Shown here: piece by piece, positions 15,868-24,067 of the stretch
How positions within the stretch are numbered: position 1 is the first letter of the stretch
How the letters are laid out: each line of letters begins with the position of its first letter
DNA from: Actinomyces slackii
GTDB lineage: Bacteria > Actinomycetota > Actinomycetes > Actinomycetales > Actinomycetaceae
Assembly: GCF_900637295.1 (NCBI RefSeq)
Contig: NZ_LR134363.1
Coordinates: 1,984,001 to 2,048,000, forward strand
Direction of reading: 5' to 3'
Length of the DNA stretch: 64,000 bases
Notes under the pieces: generated by a model
The model's database searches: none
Told to the model about the DNA's origin: nothing
Seen by the model: only the letters and a program-made list of their open reading frames with translations
Position numbers and translations under genes: made by a program

Positions 15868-17973
15868 TCAGGCCTCGGGGGCGGTGACGCGCAGCAGCGG
15901 TGCGCCGGAGGCGATCTCGCCCTCGGCCACGACCTCCACCGAGGCGAAGGAGGCCGTGTTGGTCACCAGCACCGGGGTGGTCAGCGGGTAGCCGGCCTCC
16001 TCGACGACCGCGCGGTCCACGGTGACCAGTTCCTGGCCGGCCTTGACGCGGTCGCCCTGGGCGACCTTGACGTCGAAGCCCTTGCCCTCAAGGTTGACGG
16101 TGTCCAGGCCCACGTGGACGAGGATCTCGATGCCGTTGTCCAGGGTGATGCCGAAGGCGTGCCCGGAGGCGGGGGCCACGACCACGGTCCCGTCCGCCGG
16201 GGCCGTCACGACGATGTCGCCCACCGGGGTCAGGCCGGCTCCCTGGCCGACGGCGCCCGAGGAGAAGACCGGGTCGGCCACCTCATCGAGGGGCATGACC
16301 GTGCCGGTCAGGGGGGCGGGCAGCTCGGTGACCGCGCCGGGCTCGAGGGCCGGCTTGGTCTCAGGAGCGGCGTCCTTCGCGGAGTCGGCCTCCAGGGCCA
16401 GGTCCGCGGCGGTCTCCTCGGCGGAGGCCTGGACGGCGCCGCCGGCGGCCGCCGCGGCGGCCTCAGCGCGCTCCTCCTTGGTGCGGTAGTCCGTCAGGAC
16501 GATGAGGGTCATCGAGGTGGCGAAGGCCGCCGCGATGGCGATGATGTAGAGCACCATGGGGGAGAAGACCGGGATGGTCAGCAGTGAGGTGAACACGAAG
16601 GTCGAGGCCTTCAGGCCGCCGCCGATGCCGACGATGAGACCGCCGACGGCGCAGCCCACCAGCATGCGCGGGTAGATGCGCTTGAAGCGCAGGTGGATAC
16701 CGTAGAGGCTGGGCTCGGAGATTCCGCCGAAGAGCCCGGCTGCCAGAGCACCGGAGGCGGTCTGACGCATGACCTTGTCCTTGTCCCGGATGGCCAGGAC
16801 GAGCACGCCGGCGGTGGCGCCGAAGCAGGCGAAGTTCCAGGCGCCCATGGGGCCCTGGATGAAGTCGTAGCCCAGGGTGTCGATGTTGATGAGCATCAGG
16901 GCGTTGAGCGGCCAGTGCAGGCCCAGCGGCACCAGGAAGGGGTAGAGCAGCGGGATGATGATGGCGAAGACGATGGGCGCGCTGTCGTTGAGCCATGCCA
17001 GCGCCGCGCCGATGCCGTTACCCGCCCACACGCCGATGGGGCCCAGGACGAAGGCCGTGACCGGGATCATGATGACGAAGGAGAAGAAGGGGACGAAGAC
17101 CATCTGCAGGTTGGGCGGGAAGATCCGCGTCAGGCCCTTGTAGACCACGGCCAGGACCGCCGCCATGATCAAGGGCACGAAGACCTGGCCCCCATAGTCG
17201 TTGAGCTGCATGGGAAGCCCGAAGACCTGGGCGACGCAGGACTCGGTCCCCAGGGTCTCGTTGGTCGTGCAGGTGACCTGATCGGAGAACATGAGCGCGG
17301 CCGTGTACAGCCCCGAGCCCTCCTCGGTCTCGGTGTAGGCCATGGAGTTCAGGCTCATGAAGTTGGGCGTGAGCATCGCAGCCATGACGGCGGTGCCCAC
17401 CCAGGGGTCGATGTTGAGCTTCTTGGAGGCGTTGTAGGCCACCATGACCGGCAGGAAGTAGAACACCGAGCGCCACATCGCGTCCACGAAGACCCAGGTC
17501 GCTCCCTTGGCGGTGTCATCGCGGAAGTCGACCCAGCCGGCGGCGTCGAGGACGGCCTCGAAGGCGATGATGAGGGAGGCGCCGAGCAGCACCGGCAGCA
17601 GGGGGCGGAAGGAGTCCGAGAGGTACTCGAAGAAGGCGTCGATGTAGGCGTTCTTGCCACGGGCCTTGGCCCGGGCGGCCGCCTTGACGTCGGCATCCGA
17701 GGCATCGGCGCCCTGGCCCTTCATCGCCGGCAGGTTCATGATGTCGGTGTAGACGCCCTGGACGGCGCCGCCGATGATGATCTGGTATCGGTCTCCGGAC
17801 TGGGGGACGGCACCCATGACTCCGGGGATCGCCTCAACGGCGGCCTTGTCGATGACGGAGGCGTCGTTGAGCTCGAAGCGCAGTCGGGTGGCGCAGTGGG
17901 TGAGGTGGATGATGTTGCCAGGACCACCAACGGCGTCAAGGATCGCCTCTGGGGTGGACGTGGTGGTTGCCAT
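15868..17973 (-). CDS. Beta-glucoside-family PTS permease, EIIBCA
   Basis: Takes up and phosphorylates a beta-glucoside or related glucose-type sugar. 701 residues in the order IIB-IIC-IIA. IIB active Cys27 is in THCATRLRF; IIC has about ten membrane segments between residues 110 and 490 with the glucose-superfamily loop GISEPSLYGIHLRFKR; an Ala/Glu-rich linker follows; IIA at about 550-701 carries the phosphorylated His in ILVHVGLDTVNLEG. AAAGG precedes the ATG. No antiterminator (LicT/BglG) or beta-glucosidase gene adjoins it, so its sugar and control are unclear. Confidence 0.9.
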   Translation of the reverse strand: MATTTSTPEAILDAVGGPGNIIHLTHCATRLRFELNDASVIDKAAVEAIPGVMGAVPQSGDRYQIIIGGAVQGVYTDIMNLPAMKGQGADASDADVKAAARAKARGKNAYIDAFFEYLSDSFRPLLPVLLGASLIIAFEAVLDAAGWVDFRDDTAKGATWVFVDAMWRSVFYFLPVMVAYNASKKLNIDPWVGTAVMAAMLTPNFMSLNSMAYTETEEGSGLYTAALMFSDQVTCTTNETLGTESCVAQVFGLPMQLNDYGGQVFVPLIMAAVLAVVYKGLTRIFPPNLQMVFVPFFSFVIMIPVTAFVLGPIGVWAGNGIGAALAWLNDSAPIVFAIIIPLLYPFLVPLGLHWPLNALMLINIDTLGYDFIQGPMGAWNFACFGATAGVLVLAIRDKDKVMRQTASGALAAGLFGGISEPSLYGIHLRFKRIYPRMLVGCAVGGLIVGIGGGLKASTFVFTSLLTIPVFSPMVLYIIAIAAAFATSMTLIVLTDYRTKEERAEAAAAAAGGAVQASAEETAADLALEADSAKDAAPETKPALEPGAVTELPAPLTGTVMPLDEVADPVFSSGAVGQGAGLTPVGDIVVTAPADGTVVVAPASGHAFGITLDNGIEILVHVGLDTVNLEGKGFDVKVAQGDRVKAGQELVTVDRAVVEEAGYPLTTPVLVTNTASFASVEVVAEGEIASGAPLLRVTAPEA

Positions 17974-18360
17974 GAAGGGACCTTTCCCGGTGCCTCGGCC
18001 TCTTGCGCTGTCCGGAGGTCTCCAGCAGCGACCAAGATGGTTGTGCGCACCGCTTGTCGCGATCCGTCAAGGGAGACGGACAGCATCACAGGCTACTAGG
18101 CCACCAGCGAAAGGCATAGACCCGCTGGTCTCAGCACATCGACGCCCGCTCCTCACACGCCGTGATCCACGGGAATCGCGCGGCGAGCCGGGAACCCCAC
18201 ATGGCGACTGAGTATCGAGTGCTCGCCGGCTCCACAAGCGGTCGACTCACAAGGTGACGCTGGCCACCTGGGCTCGCACCCTGACCCTGTGCCGCACTCG
18301 GGCACGCGGCCTGCCGCGGGGCCGGCCATGAACGGATCACGAGGGACCAAGGAGGAGCAC
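17974..18360. other. 387-bp gap upstream of the PTS gene
   Basis: Should hold the divergent promoters of the PTS permease and the hypothetical gene at 18361. Candidate minus-strand -10 boxes are present but none stands out, and no antiterminator-type hairpin or gene was recognised. Confidence 0.4.
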
Positions 18361-19053
18361 ATGACCACGATGAGCCGAAGCGTCATCGAGACCCCGGCGC
18401 CTATGAGCGCTGAGCCGCCGGAGGCGCCGATCCGAGTCGCAGATAACGGGGACGGCATGGCCCCGCTGTCCCCAGGGCAGTGGCCCGGGCGCCAGGCAGA
18501 GGAGGGCCTGTACGGCTCGCCCGGCTGGAGCGTGAGGCTGGGTCTGTGGCGCATCCTGGACCAATGGCCCGGCCCTGCGCGCAGTCCCGGCCCGGCACCC
18601 GAGGGGCGGGCCGGTGCCCCGCTCATCGATGCGAGCGGAGGCCCTGTGAGCGACTACGTCCCCTTCCACGGCATGGACGGCGAGGCGGCGCGCCAGCTCC
18701 TGGAGCTCCTGCCCCAGGCCAACCTGGCAGACCGCCAGAATCTGGCGCCCAGTCTGCGCACCCTGCTGGAGGCATGCGCGGGATCTGAGGGCCAGCTCCG
18801 CCTCTCCGGATACGGGATCGGTCCCCAGCGCCACGACGAGCGCCTGAGCGTGGAGGCCCTGTGGGCGGCCGACCACGACCTGCAGGACCTCGACGTTCAT
18901 CCCGAGCATCGAGACGGCTGCCAGTGCGAGGCGCTGTGGGCCCGAGTCAGCCAGCGCTACGGCCTGGATGCCCTGGCCATGCCCGATGAGATCCGCCGGC
19001 TCCGCCCGGAGTGGGCCGGCGGGGCGCCGGGCTGGTGGATGTGGTGGGACTGA
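18361..19053 (+). CDS. Hypothetical protein, about 230 residues
   Basis: No family recognised. AAGGAGGAG directly precedes ATG 18361, which is why this start is preferred over an open frame back to 18289. The protein is soluble and acidic, with a disordered first third, then YVPFHGMDGEAARQLLELLP and a helical region, and ends in an unusual Trp-rich tail (GGAPGWWMWWD). The segment PEHRDGCQCEALWARVSQRYG carries two Cys. It lies in front of the ABC-F gene, separated by 187 bp of low-complexity Ala/Gly-type sequence. Confidence 0.7.
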   Translation: MTTMSRSVIETPAPMSAEPPEAPIRVADNGDGMAPLSPGQWPGRQAEEGLYGSPGWSVRLGLWRILDQWPGPARSPGPAPEGRAGAPLIDASGGPVSDYVPFHGMDGEAARQLLELLPQANLADRQNLAPSLRTLLEACAGSEGQLRLSGYGIGPQRHDERLSVEALWAADHDLQDLDVHPEHRDGCQCEALWARVSQRYGLDALAMPDEIRRLRPEWAGGAPGWWMWWD

Positions 19054-19227
19054 CCCGCTGGCATCCCGGCACCGCTGGCACCGCTGGCGCCGTCGGCGCG
19101 GCGGGCTTGGCCGACGCTGTCGACGCTGCCGACACTGCCGGCGGCATCAGCGCTGACAGTACTCCCAGTCCTGCCAGCGGCCCTGAAGGGTCTGGAGGCG
19201 CTGGAGCGCCGGTGGGCGGCGGCGCCG

Positions 19228-19233
19228 TAGCAT
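19228..19233 (+). promoter_or_regulatory. -10 box of the ABC-F gene (leaderless)
   Basis: TAGCAT ends 7 nt before the GTG start at 19241; no Shine-Dalgarno between. Confidence 0.5.
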
Positions 19234-19240
19234 TGCGGTT

Positions 19241-20899
19241 GTGATCAATGTTCAGGACCTGACGATGCGCATCGGTGCCCGCCAACTGGTGGGCGGCGCC
19301 TCCTTCCGCGTGGACAAGGGCATGCGCATCGGCCTGGTGGGCCGCAACGGCGCCGGCAAGACCACGATGACCAAGCTGCTGGCCGCCGCCTGCGTGGCCC
19401 AGGGCGCCAGCCAGGCCGTGGCCGACGCCGATGAGCGCCACGGCCTGGAGGCGGTCGAGCACGAGGGGCAGATCGCCTGCCAGGGCTCGGTGGGCTACCT
19501 GCCCCAGGACACCAAGGTCGGCGACTTGGAGGAGAGGGCGCGCGACCGCATCCTCTCGGCGCGCGGCATCGACCAGCTCCTGGCCCGCATCCGCAAGGCC
19601 GAGGAGCGGATCGCCACCACCGAGGGGAGTGCCCAGGCCAAGGCCCTGGACCGCTACACCAGGCTGGACCACGAGTTCACCATGGCCGGGGGCTACGCGG
19701 CGGCCTCCGAGGCGGCTCGCATCGCGGCCGCCCTGGGCCTGGCCGAGCGCATCCTGGACCAGCCCATCGGCACGCTCTCGGGCGGTCAGCGGCGCAGGGT
19801 CGAGCTCGCCCGCGTGCTGTTCCAGAAGCCGGACACCCTCCTGCTCGATGAGCCCACCAACCACCTGGACCACGACTCCATCGTCTGGCTGCGAGACCAC
19901 CTGCGCTCCTACTCGGGCGGGTTCATCGTCATCAGCCACGACGTCGAGCTGCTGCGCGACACCATCAACCAGGTCCTCTACCTCGACGCCGCACGCGGCG
20001 CCCTCGACGTCTACCACCTGGGCTGGGACGCCTACCTCAAGCAGCGGGCCGAAGATGAGCACCGGCGCCGTCGTGAGCGCGCCAACGCCGAGAAGAAGGC
20101 CGCCGCCCTGCGCAGCCAGGGGGAGAAGATGCGGGCCAAGGCCACCAAGGCCGTGGCCGCCCAGCAGATGCTCAAGCGGGCCGACAGGCTCCTGGCCGGA
20201 CTGGAGGAGGAGGGCGCCGTCGAGCGGGTGGCCCATCTGCGCTTCCCCGACCCGGCCCCCTGCGGCAAGACCCCGCTGCGCGCCACGGGCCTGTCCAAGG
20301 CCTACGGGTCCCTGGAGGTGTTCGCCGGGGTGGACCTGGCCATCGACCGCGGGTCGCGCGTGGTGGTGCTGGGCCTCAACGGCGCCGGCAAGACCACCCT
20401 GCTGCGCCTGCTGGGCGGGGCGGAGGAGCCCGACTCCGGGCAGGTGGTTCCCGGCCACGGCCTGAAGATCGGCTACTACGCCCAGGAGCACGAGACCATC
20501 GACACCTCCGACACCGTGGTGGGCAATCTGCGCCGCTCGGCCCCGGGCCTGGATGACACCCAGGTGCGCAGCATCCTGGGCTCCTTCCTCTTCTCGGGAT
20601 CCGATGCGGACAAGCCCGCCCGGGTGCTCTCAGGAGGGGAGAAGACCCGGCTGGCCCTGGCCATGCTCGTGGTCTCCTCGGCCAATGTCCTGCTCCTGGA
20701 CGAGCCCACCAACAACCTCGACCCGGCCAGCCGAGAGGAGATCCTGCGCGCCCTGGGCACCTTCACGGGCGCCGTCGTCCTGGTCACCCACGACGAGGGG
20801 GCCGTGGAGGCCCTGAGCCCCGACCGCGTGCTCCTCCTGCCCGACGGCGACGAGGATCTGTGGGGCGAGGAGTACATGGAACTGGTCACACTGGCCTGA
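19241..20899 (+). CDS. ABC-F family ATPase (ribosome-associated, two ABC domains)
   Basis: 552 residues without membrane segments. Domain 1 has Walker A GRNGAGKTT, signature LSGGQRRRVELARVL and LLLDEPTNHLDHDS; domain 2 has GLNGAGKTT, LSGGEKTRLALAMLV and LLLDEPTNNLDPAS. The basic, helical linker between them (HRRRRERANAEKKAAALRSQ) is the ABC-F P-site tRNA interaction motif. Members act on the ribosome as translation factors (EttA-like) or antibiotic-protection proteins; the sequence does not decide which. Starts with GTG and is probably leaderless. The insert after Walker A in domain 1 (CVAQGASQAVADADERHG) is longer than usual. Confidence 0.9.
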   Translation: MINVQDLTMRIGARQLVGGASFRVDKGMRIGLVGRNGAGKTTMTKLLAAACVAQGASQAVADADERHGLEAVEHEGQIACQGSVGYLPQDTKVGDLEERARDRILSARGIDQLLARIRKAEERIATTEGSAQAKALDRYTRLDHEFTMAGGYAAASEAARIAAALGLAERILDQPIGTLSGGQRRRVELARVLFQKPDTLLLDEPTNHLDHDSIVWLRDHLRSYSGGFIVISHDVELLRDTINQVLYLDAARGALDVYHLGWDAYLKQRAEDEHRRRRERANAEKKAAALRSQGEKMRAKATKAVAAQQMLKRADRLLAGLEEEGAVERVAHLRFPDPAPCGKTPLRATGLSKAYGSLEVFAGVDLAIDRGSRVVVLGLNGAGKTTLLRLLGGAEEPDSGQVVPGHGLKIGYYAQEHETIDTSDTVVGNLRRSAPGLDDTQVRSILGSFLFSGSDADKPARVLSGGEKTRLALAMLVVSSANVLLLDEPTNNLDPASREEILRALGTFTGAVVLVTHDEGAVEALSPDRVLLLPDGDEDLWGEEYMELVTLA

Positions 20900-21059
20900 G
20901 CGCGCGGGGGTGCCTGTCCCACCGCCTCGTCGCCCCGGGCGGTGAGCGCGTAGGGTGGGTGGGAACAAGGTCGTGCCTCGCAGTGTTCGCCCCGGTGGAA
21001 GAGAGCCGGACGGGCCCTGGGCCCGAGGCATCCCACCCAACGCTTGACAGGAGACAGAC

Positions 21060-21449
21060 ATGGCCGAGACCACTGCGACCGCCCCGAGCACCGAGGTCGC
21101 CGAGCACGAGGTCATCCTCACCGAGACCGCGGCTGCCAAGGTCGCCAGCCTCCTCATCCAGGAGGGCCGCGACGACCTGCGCCTGCGCGTGGCCGTCCAG
21201 CCCGGCGGCTGCTCGGGTCTGGTCTACCAGCTCTACTTCGACGAGCGCCTCCTGGACGGCGACGCCGTGCGATCCTTCCCCACCGCGGGGGCCGAGATGG
21301 AGGCCGTCGAGGTGGTCGTGGACCGCATGAGCGTGCCCTACCTGTCGGGCGCTACCATCGACTTCGCCGACTCCATCGAGAAGCAGGGCTTCACCATCGA
21401 CAACCCCAACGCCGCGGGGACCTGCGCCTGCGGGGAGTCCTTCAACTGA
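21060..21449 (+). CDS. A-type iron-sulfur cluster carrier (HesB/IscA/ErpA family)
   Basis: 129 residues. Delivers Fe-S clusters to apo-enzymes. The three ligand Cys are seen: GGCSGLVYQLYF and the C-terminal CACGESF. A 15-residue Thr/Ala/Glu-rich tail precedes the domain, which begins VILTETAAAKVASLL. The ATG has GGAG within GACAGGAGACAGAC. Length and motifs fit ErpA-like actinobacterial proteins. It stands alone, not in a suf cluster. Confidence 0.92.
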   Translation: MAETTATAPSTEVAEHEVILTETAAAKVASLLIQEGRDDLRLRVAVQPGGCSGLVYQLYFDERLLDGDAVRSFPTAGAEMEAVEVVVDRMSVPYLSGATIDFADSIEKQGFTIDNPNAAGTCACGESFN

Positions 21450-21605
21450 TCCGGGCTCGGCGCTGAGCCGCCCGTGGTCTCATCGTGACGCCAGGGCGAC
21501 ACGCTCACCGCGCCGCCCCTCCCCGCGGGGGCGGGCCGCGGCGTGCATGATGAGCGGGGTCGGCACCGCTGACACCGTGATAATTCCTCGTCGCAAGGAG
21601 CATCT

Positions 21606-22595
21606 GTGCGCCGCACACACCTGACCCTGACCACCATGGCCCTGGCGGCCTGCCTGACCCTGGCCGCATGCGGGCAGTCCGGCGGCGGCGCCCAGTCCAC
21701 CGCCGCTGCCCAGGCCAGCACTCAGGCGACGGCTCAGCCGGCGCCCGGCCCAGTGGACTGCTCGACCGTGACGGTCGACTCCGACTCCGACGCCCTGCCC
21801 GTCATCAAGGGGGAGGCCGGCGCCGAGCCCGCGGTGTCCTGGACCGGTAAGGAGCCCCCGGCCAATCTCACGGTCAAGACCCTCGACCAGGGCAGCGGCC
21901 AGGAGCTCAAGGAGACCGACACCGTCATCGCCCATTACGTGGGCTGGCAGTGGGACACCAACGAGGCCTTCGACTCCTCGTGGTCCAGGGGCGGCAGCCC
22001 GGCGGCCTTCTCGCTGCAGCAGGTGGTCTCCGGGTGGACCTGCGGCCTGACCGGCGCGCATGTGGGGGACCGGGTGCTGATGTCCATCCCCGCCGATCTG
22101 GCCTACGGCGATGACCCCGCTGGTGGCCGGCCCACCGGCACCCTGGTCTTCGTCGTCGAGATCAAGGGCGGCGGCAGCTCCGATGAGATTGCTGCTGGGA
22201 CCAAGGACGCCGTCATGGAGGGCGAGGCCGCGGTCCAGGCCAAGGGCGTCACGGTTGGCGGCGAGCTCGGCGCGGCGGCGACGGTCTCGGTCAACGAGGG
22301 CGCCGCGGAGCCGACGGCCCCGGAGGTCATCGTCCTGGCGCGGGGCACGGGCGAGCCGATCAAGGCGGGCGACACGATCCTGGCCCACACCGCCAGCATG
22401 TCCTGGGACAACAGCACCCCGAACTCCACCTGGGAGAACCAGTCCCCGCAGTCCATCCCGGTCACCGATCAGAAGCCGATGAGTGACCTCGTGGGCGTGC
22501 CGGCGGGATCGCGCGTGGTGGTCCTCACCCCCGCGGACGCCGCCTCGGGCGCCCCGGCCTCTGCCCATGTGGTGGATATCGAGCAGATCCTCTGA
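21606..22595 (+). CDS. FKBP-type peptidyl-prolyl isomerase lipoprotein with two FKBP-like halves
   Basis: 329 residues. Lipoprotein signal with lipobox LAAC at about residue 19-22, then a Ser/Ala/Gln-rich linker. The first FKBP domain (about 70-195) has VIAHYVGWQWDTNEAFDSSW, a hydrophobic Trp pocket region VVSGWTCGLTGAHVGDRVL and IPADLAYGD. A second, diverged FKBP-like half (about 225-329; ILAHTASMSWDN, LVGVPAGSRVVVLTPADAA) lacks several pocket residues. It should fold exported proteins on the outer face of the membrane. GTG start with AAGGAG 5 nt upstream; a GATAAT -10-like box is near 21577. Confidence 0.9.
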   Translation: MRRTHLTLTTMALAACLTLAACGQSGGGAQSTAAAQASTQATAQPAPGPVDCSTVTVDSDSDALPVIKGEAGAEPAVSWTGKEPPANLTVKTLDQGSGQELKETDTVIAHYVGWQWDTNEAFDSSWSRGGSPAAFSLQQVVSGWTCGLTGAHVGDRVLMSIPADLAYGDDPAGGRPTGTLVFVVEIKGGGSSDEIAAGTKDAVMEGEAAVQAKGVTVGGELGAAATVSVNEGAAEPTAPEVIVLARGTGEPIKAGDTILAHTASMSWDNSTPNSTWENQSPQSIPVTDQKPMSDLVGVPAGSRVVVLTPADAASGAPASAHVVDIEQIL

Positions 22596-22611
22596 CCCAC
22601 TGCCCCACCTC

Positions 22612-22683
22612 ACTCCGCCAATTTGCGTGAGTTCGTACTTCTCCGGGCCCGGAGAAGTACGAACTCACGCAAATTGGCGGAGT
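22612..22683. repeat. 72-bp perfect palindrome, copy 2
   Basis: Two perfectly complementary 36-bp arms (ACTCCGCCAATTTGCGTGAG at the outer end) meet at GGGCCC with no spacer. It lies between the convergent FKBP and sodA stops, 13 bp from the sodA stop. It is the same element as 7345-7420 and again follows a minus-strand gene closely. Confidence 0.95.
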
Positions 22684-22696
22684 CAGGGGCGAGGGG

Positions 22697-23320
22697 TCAG
22701 CGCACGATGAGGCCCTGGGACTTGGCCACGGCCTCGGCCAGGCGCTCGGAGACGTCCTGCCAGTTGGCGATGTTCCAGATCGCGGCCACGTAGTCGGCCT
22801 TGACGTTGAGGTAGTCCAGGTAGAAGGCGTGCTCCCACATGTCCACCATGAACAGGGGCAGGGTGCCCACCGGGACGTTGCCCTGCTGGTCGAAGAGCTG
22901 GAAGATCACGAGCTTGCCCGAGATCGAGTCGTAGGCCAGCACGGCCCAGCCCGAGCCCTGGATGCCCATGGCGGTGGCGGTGAAGTGGGCCTTGAACTTC
23001 TCGAAGGAGCCGAAGGAGTCCTTGATAGCCTCGGCCAGCTCGCCCTCGGGCTCACCGCCGCCGTTGGGGGAGAGGTTCTTCCAGAACACGGAGTGGTTGG
23101 TGTGACCGCCCAGGTTGAAGGCGAGGTTCTTCTCCCACAGGTTGACGGCCGCCAGGTCCCCGGCGTCGCGAGCGGCGGTCAGCGCCTCCAGGGCGGCGTT
23201 GGCCCCGGCGACGTAGGCGGCGTGGTGCTTGTCGTGGTGGAGCTCCATGATGCGCCCGGAGATGTGGGGCTCCAGCGCGGCGTAGTCGTAGGGGAGCTCG
23301 GGAAGGGTGTACACGGCCAT
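22697..23320 (-). CDS. sodA: Superoxide dismutase, Fe/Mn type
   Basis: Dismutes superoxide in the cytoplasm. 207 residues. Metal ligands are seen in MELHHDKHH (His28), the His of TNHSVFW region, and Asp/His of [33 protein letters not shown] and [11 protein letters not shown] are family blocks. The Gln of GIQGSGW near the metal is more typical of Mn-type or cambialistic enzymes than of Fe-SOD, but metal use cannot be settled. ATG 23320 has AAAGG upstream and gives the family start [18 protein letters not shown]. Confidence 0.95.
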   Translation of the reverse strand: MAVYTLPELPYDYAALEPHISGRIMELHHDKHHAAYVAGANAALEALTAARDAGDLAAVNLWEKNLAFNLGGHTNHSVFWKNLSPNGGGEPEGELAEAIKDSFGSFEKFKAHFTATAMGIQGSGWAVLAYDSISGKLVIFQLFDQQGNVPVGTLPLFMVDMWEHAFYLDYLNVKADYVAAIWNIANWQDVSERLAEAVAKSQGLIVR

Positions 23321-23492
23321 GTGGCTGCCTTTCGTCGGTCGAACACGGCTCCAGCCCATGAATAGGACTGAGGTCCTGGACAGTGCTTATCGTAGGCGGC
23401 CTCGCCGGGGGCGGACAGGGGGCTGGGGCGAGCGTCCCAGCGATTACACTGACCGCTGAACGCCTCGCTGCCCACGTCTCACGGAGGACCGT

Positions 23493-23936
23493 ATGACCAG
23501 CACAGCCGCATCCGAACGCCTCGAGCTCCTCATCTTCTCCGACGACGCCTCGGTGCGCCGCGAGGTCATCGAGGGGGTCGGCCGTCGCCCGGCCAAGGGC
23601 CTGCCCCTGGTGTCGTGGACCGAGACCGCCACTGCCGAGGGCGTGCGCATGGCGATCAAGGATCGCCAGGATGAGGGCCTGGCGCCCTTCGACGGCCTGG
23701 TGCTCGATGCCGAGACCAAGAAGTTCGGCGGCATGGGCCTGGCCCATGAGCTGTTCACCGAACTCGACCAGCGCCCCCCGGTGGTGCTGCTGACCGCCCG
23801 TCCCCAGGATGACTGGCTCTCCGCCTGGGCCAAGGCCGAGGCCGTTGTCTCCCGCCCCCTGGACCCGCCGAGCCTGCAGGAGGGCGTGACTCGGGCCCTG
23901 ACCGCACGTCCCGGGACCGTGGTGGCCGCCGGCTGA
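23493..23936 (+). CDS. Stand-alone receiver-like (CheY-fold) protein
   Basis: 147 residues with a response-regulator fold: acidic pair Asp17-Asp18 (IFSDDAS), phospho-acceptor position Asp72 (LVLDAET), then VVLLTARPQDDWLSAWAKAEA and PLDPPSLQEGV. The block FGGMGLAHELFTELDQRPPVVLLTARP resembles what I remember of the single-domain regulator Rv3143 of M. tuberculosis. No output domain and no kinase nearby. GGAGG precedes the ATG and TACACT at 23445-23450 may be its -10 box. Confidence 0.75.
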   Translation: MTSTAASERLELLIFSDDASVRREVIEGVGRRPAKGLPLVSWTETATAEGVRMAIKDRQDEGLAPFDGLVLDAETKKFGGMGLAHELFTELDQRPPVVLLTARPQDDWLSAWAKAEAVVSRPLDPPSLQEGVTRALTARPGTVVAAG

Positions 23937-24067
23937 GCGGCCCGACGGCGCAGGCGGGCGCCGTGGTGCTCGTCAGTGCTGATCAGTTGCTGGTCATGGT
24001 CAGTCGCTGATCCTGCCGACGCCGCCCCTGCCGATCTCGCCTCATGGAGATCCTGGGGGCGGCCGCC

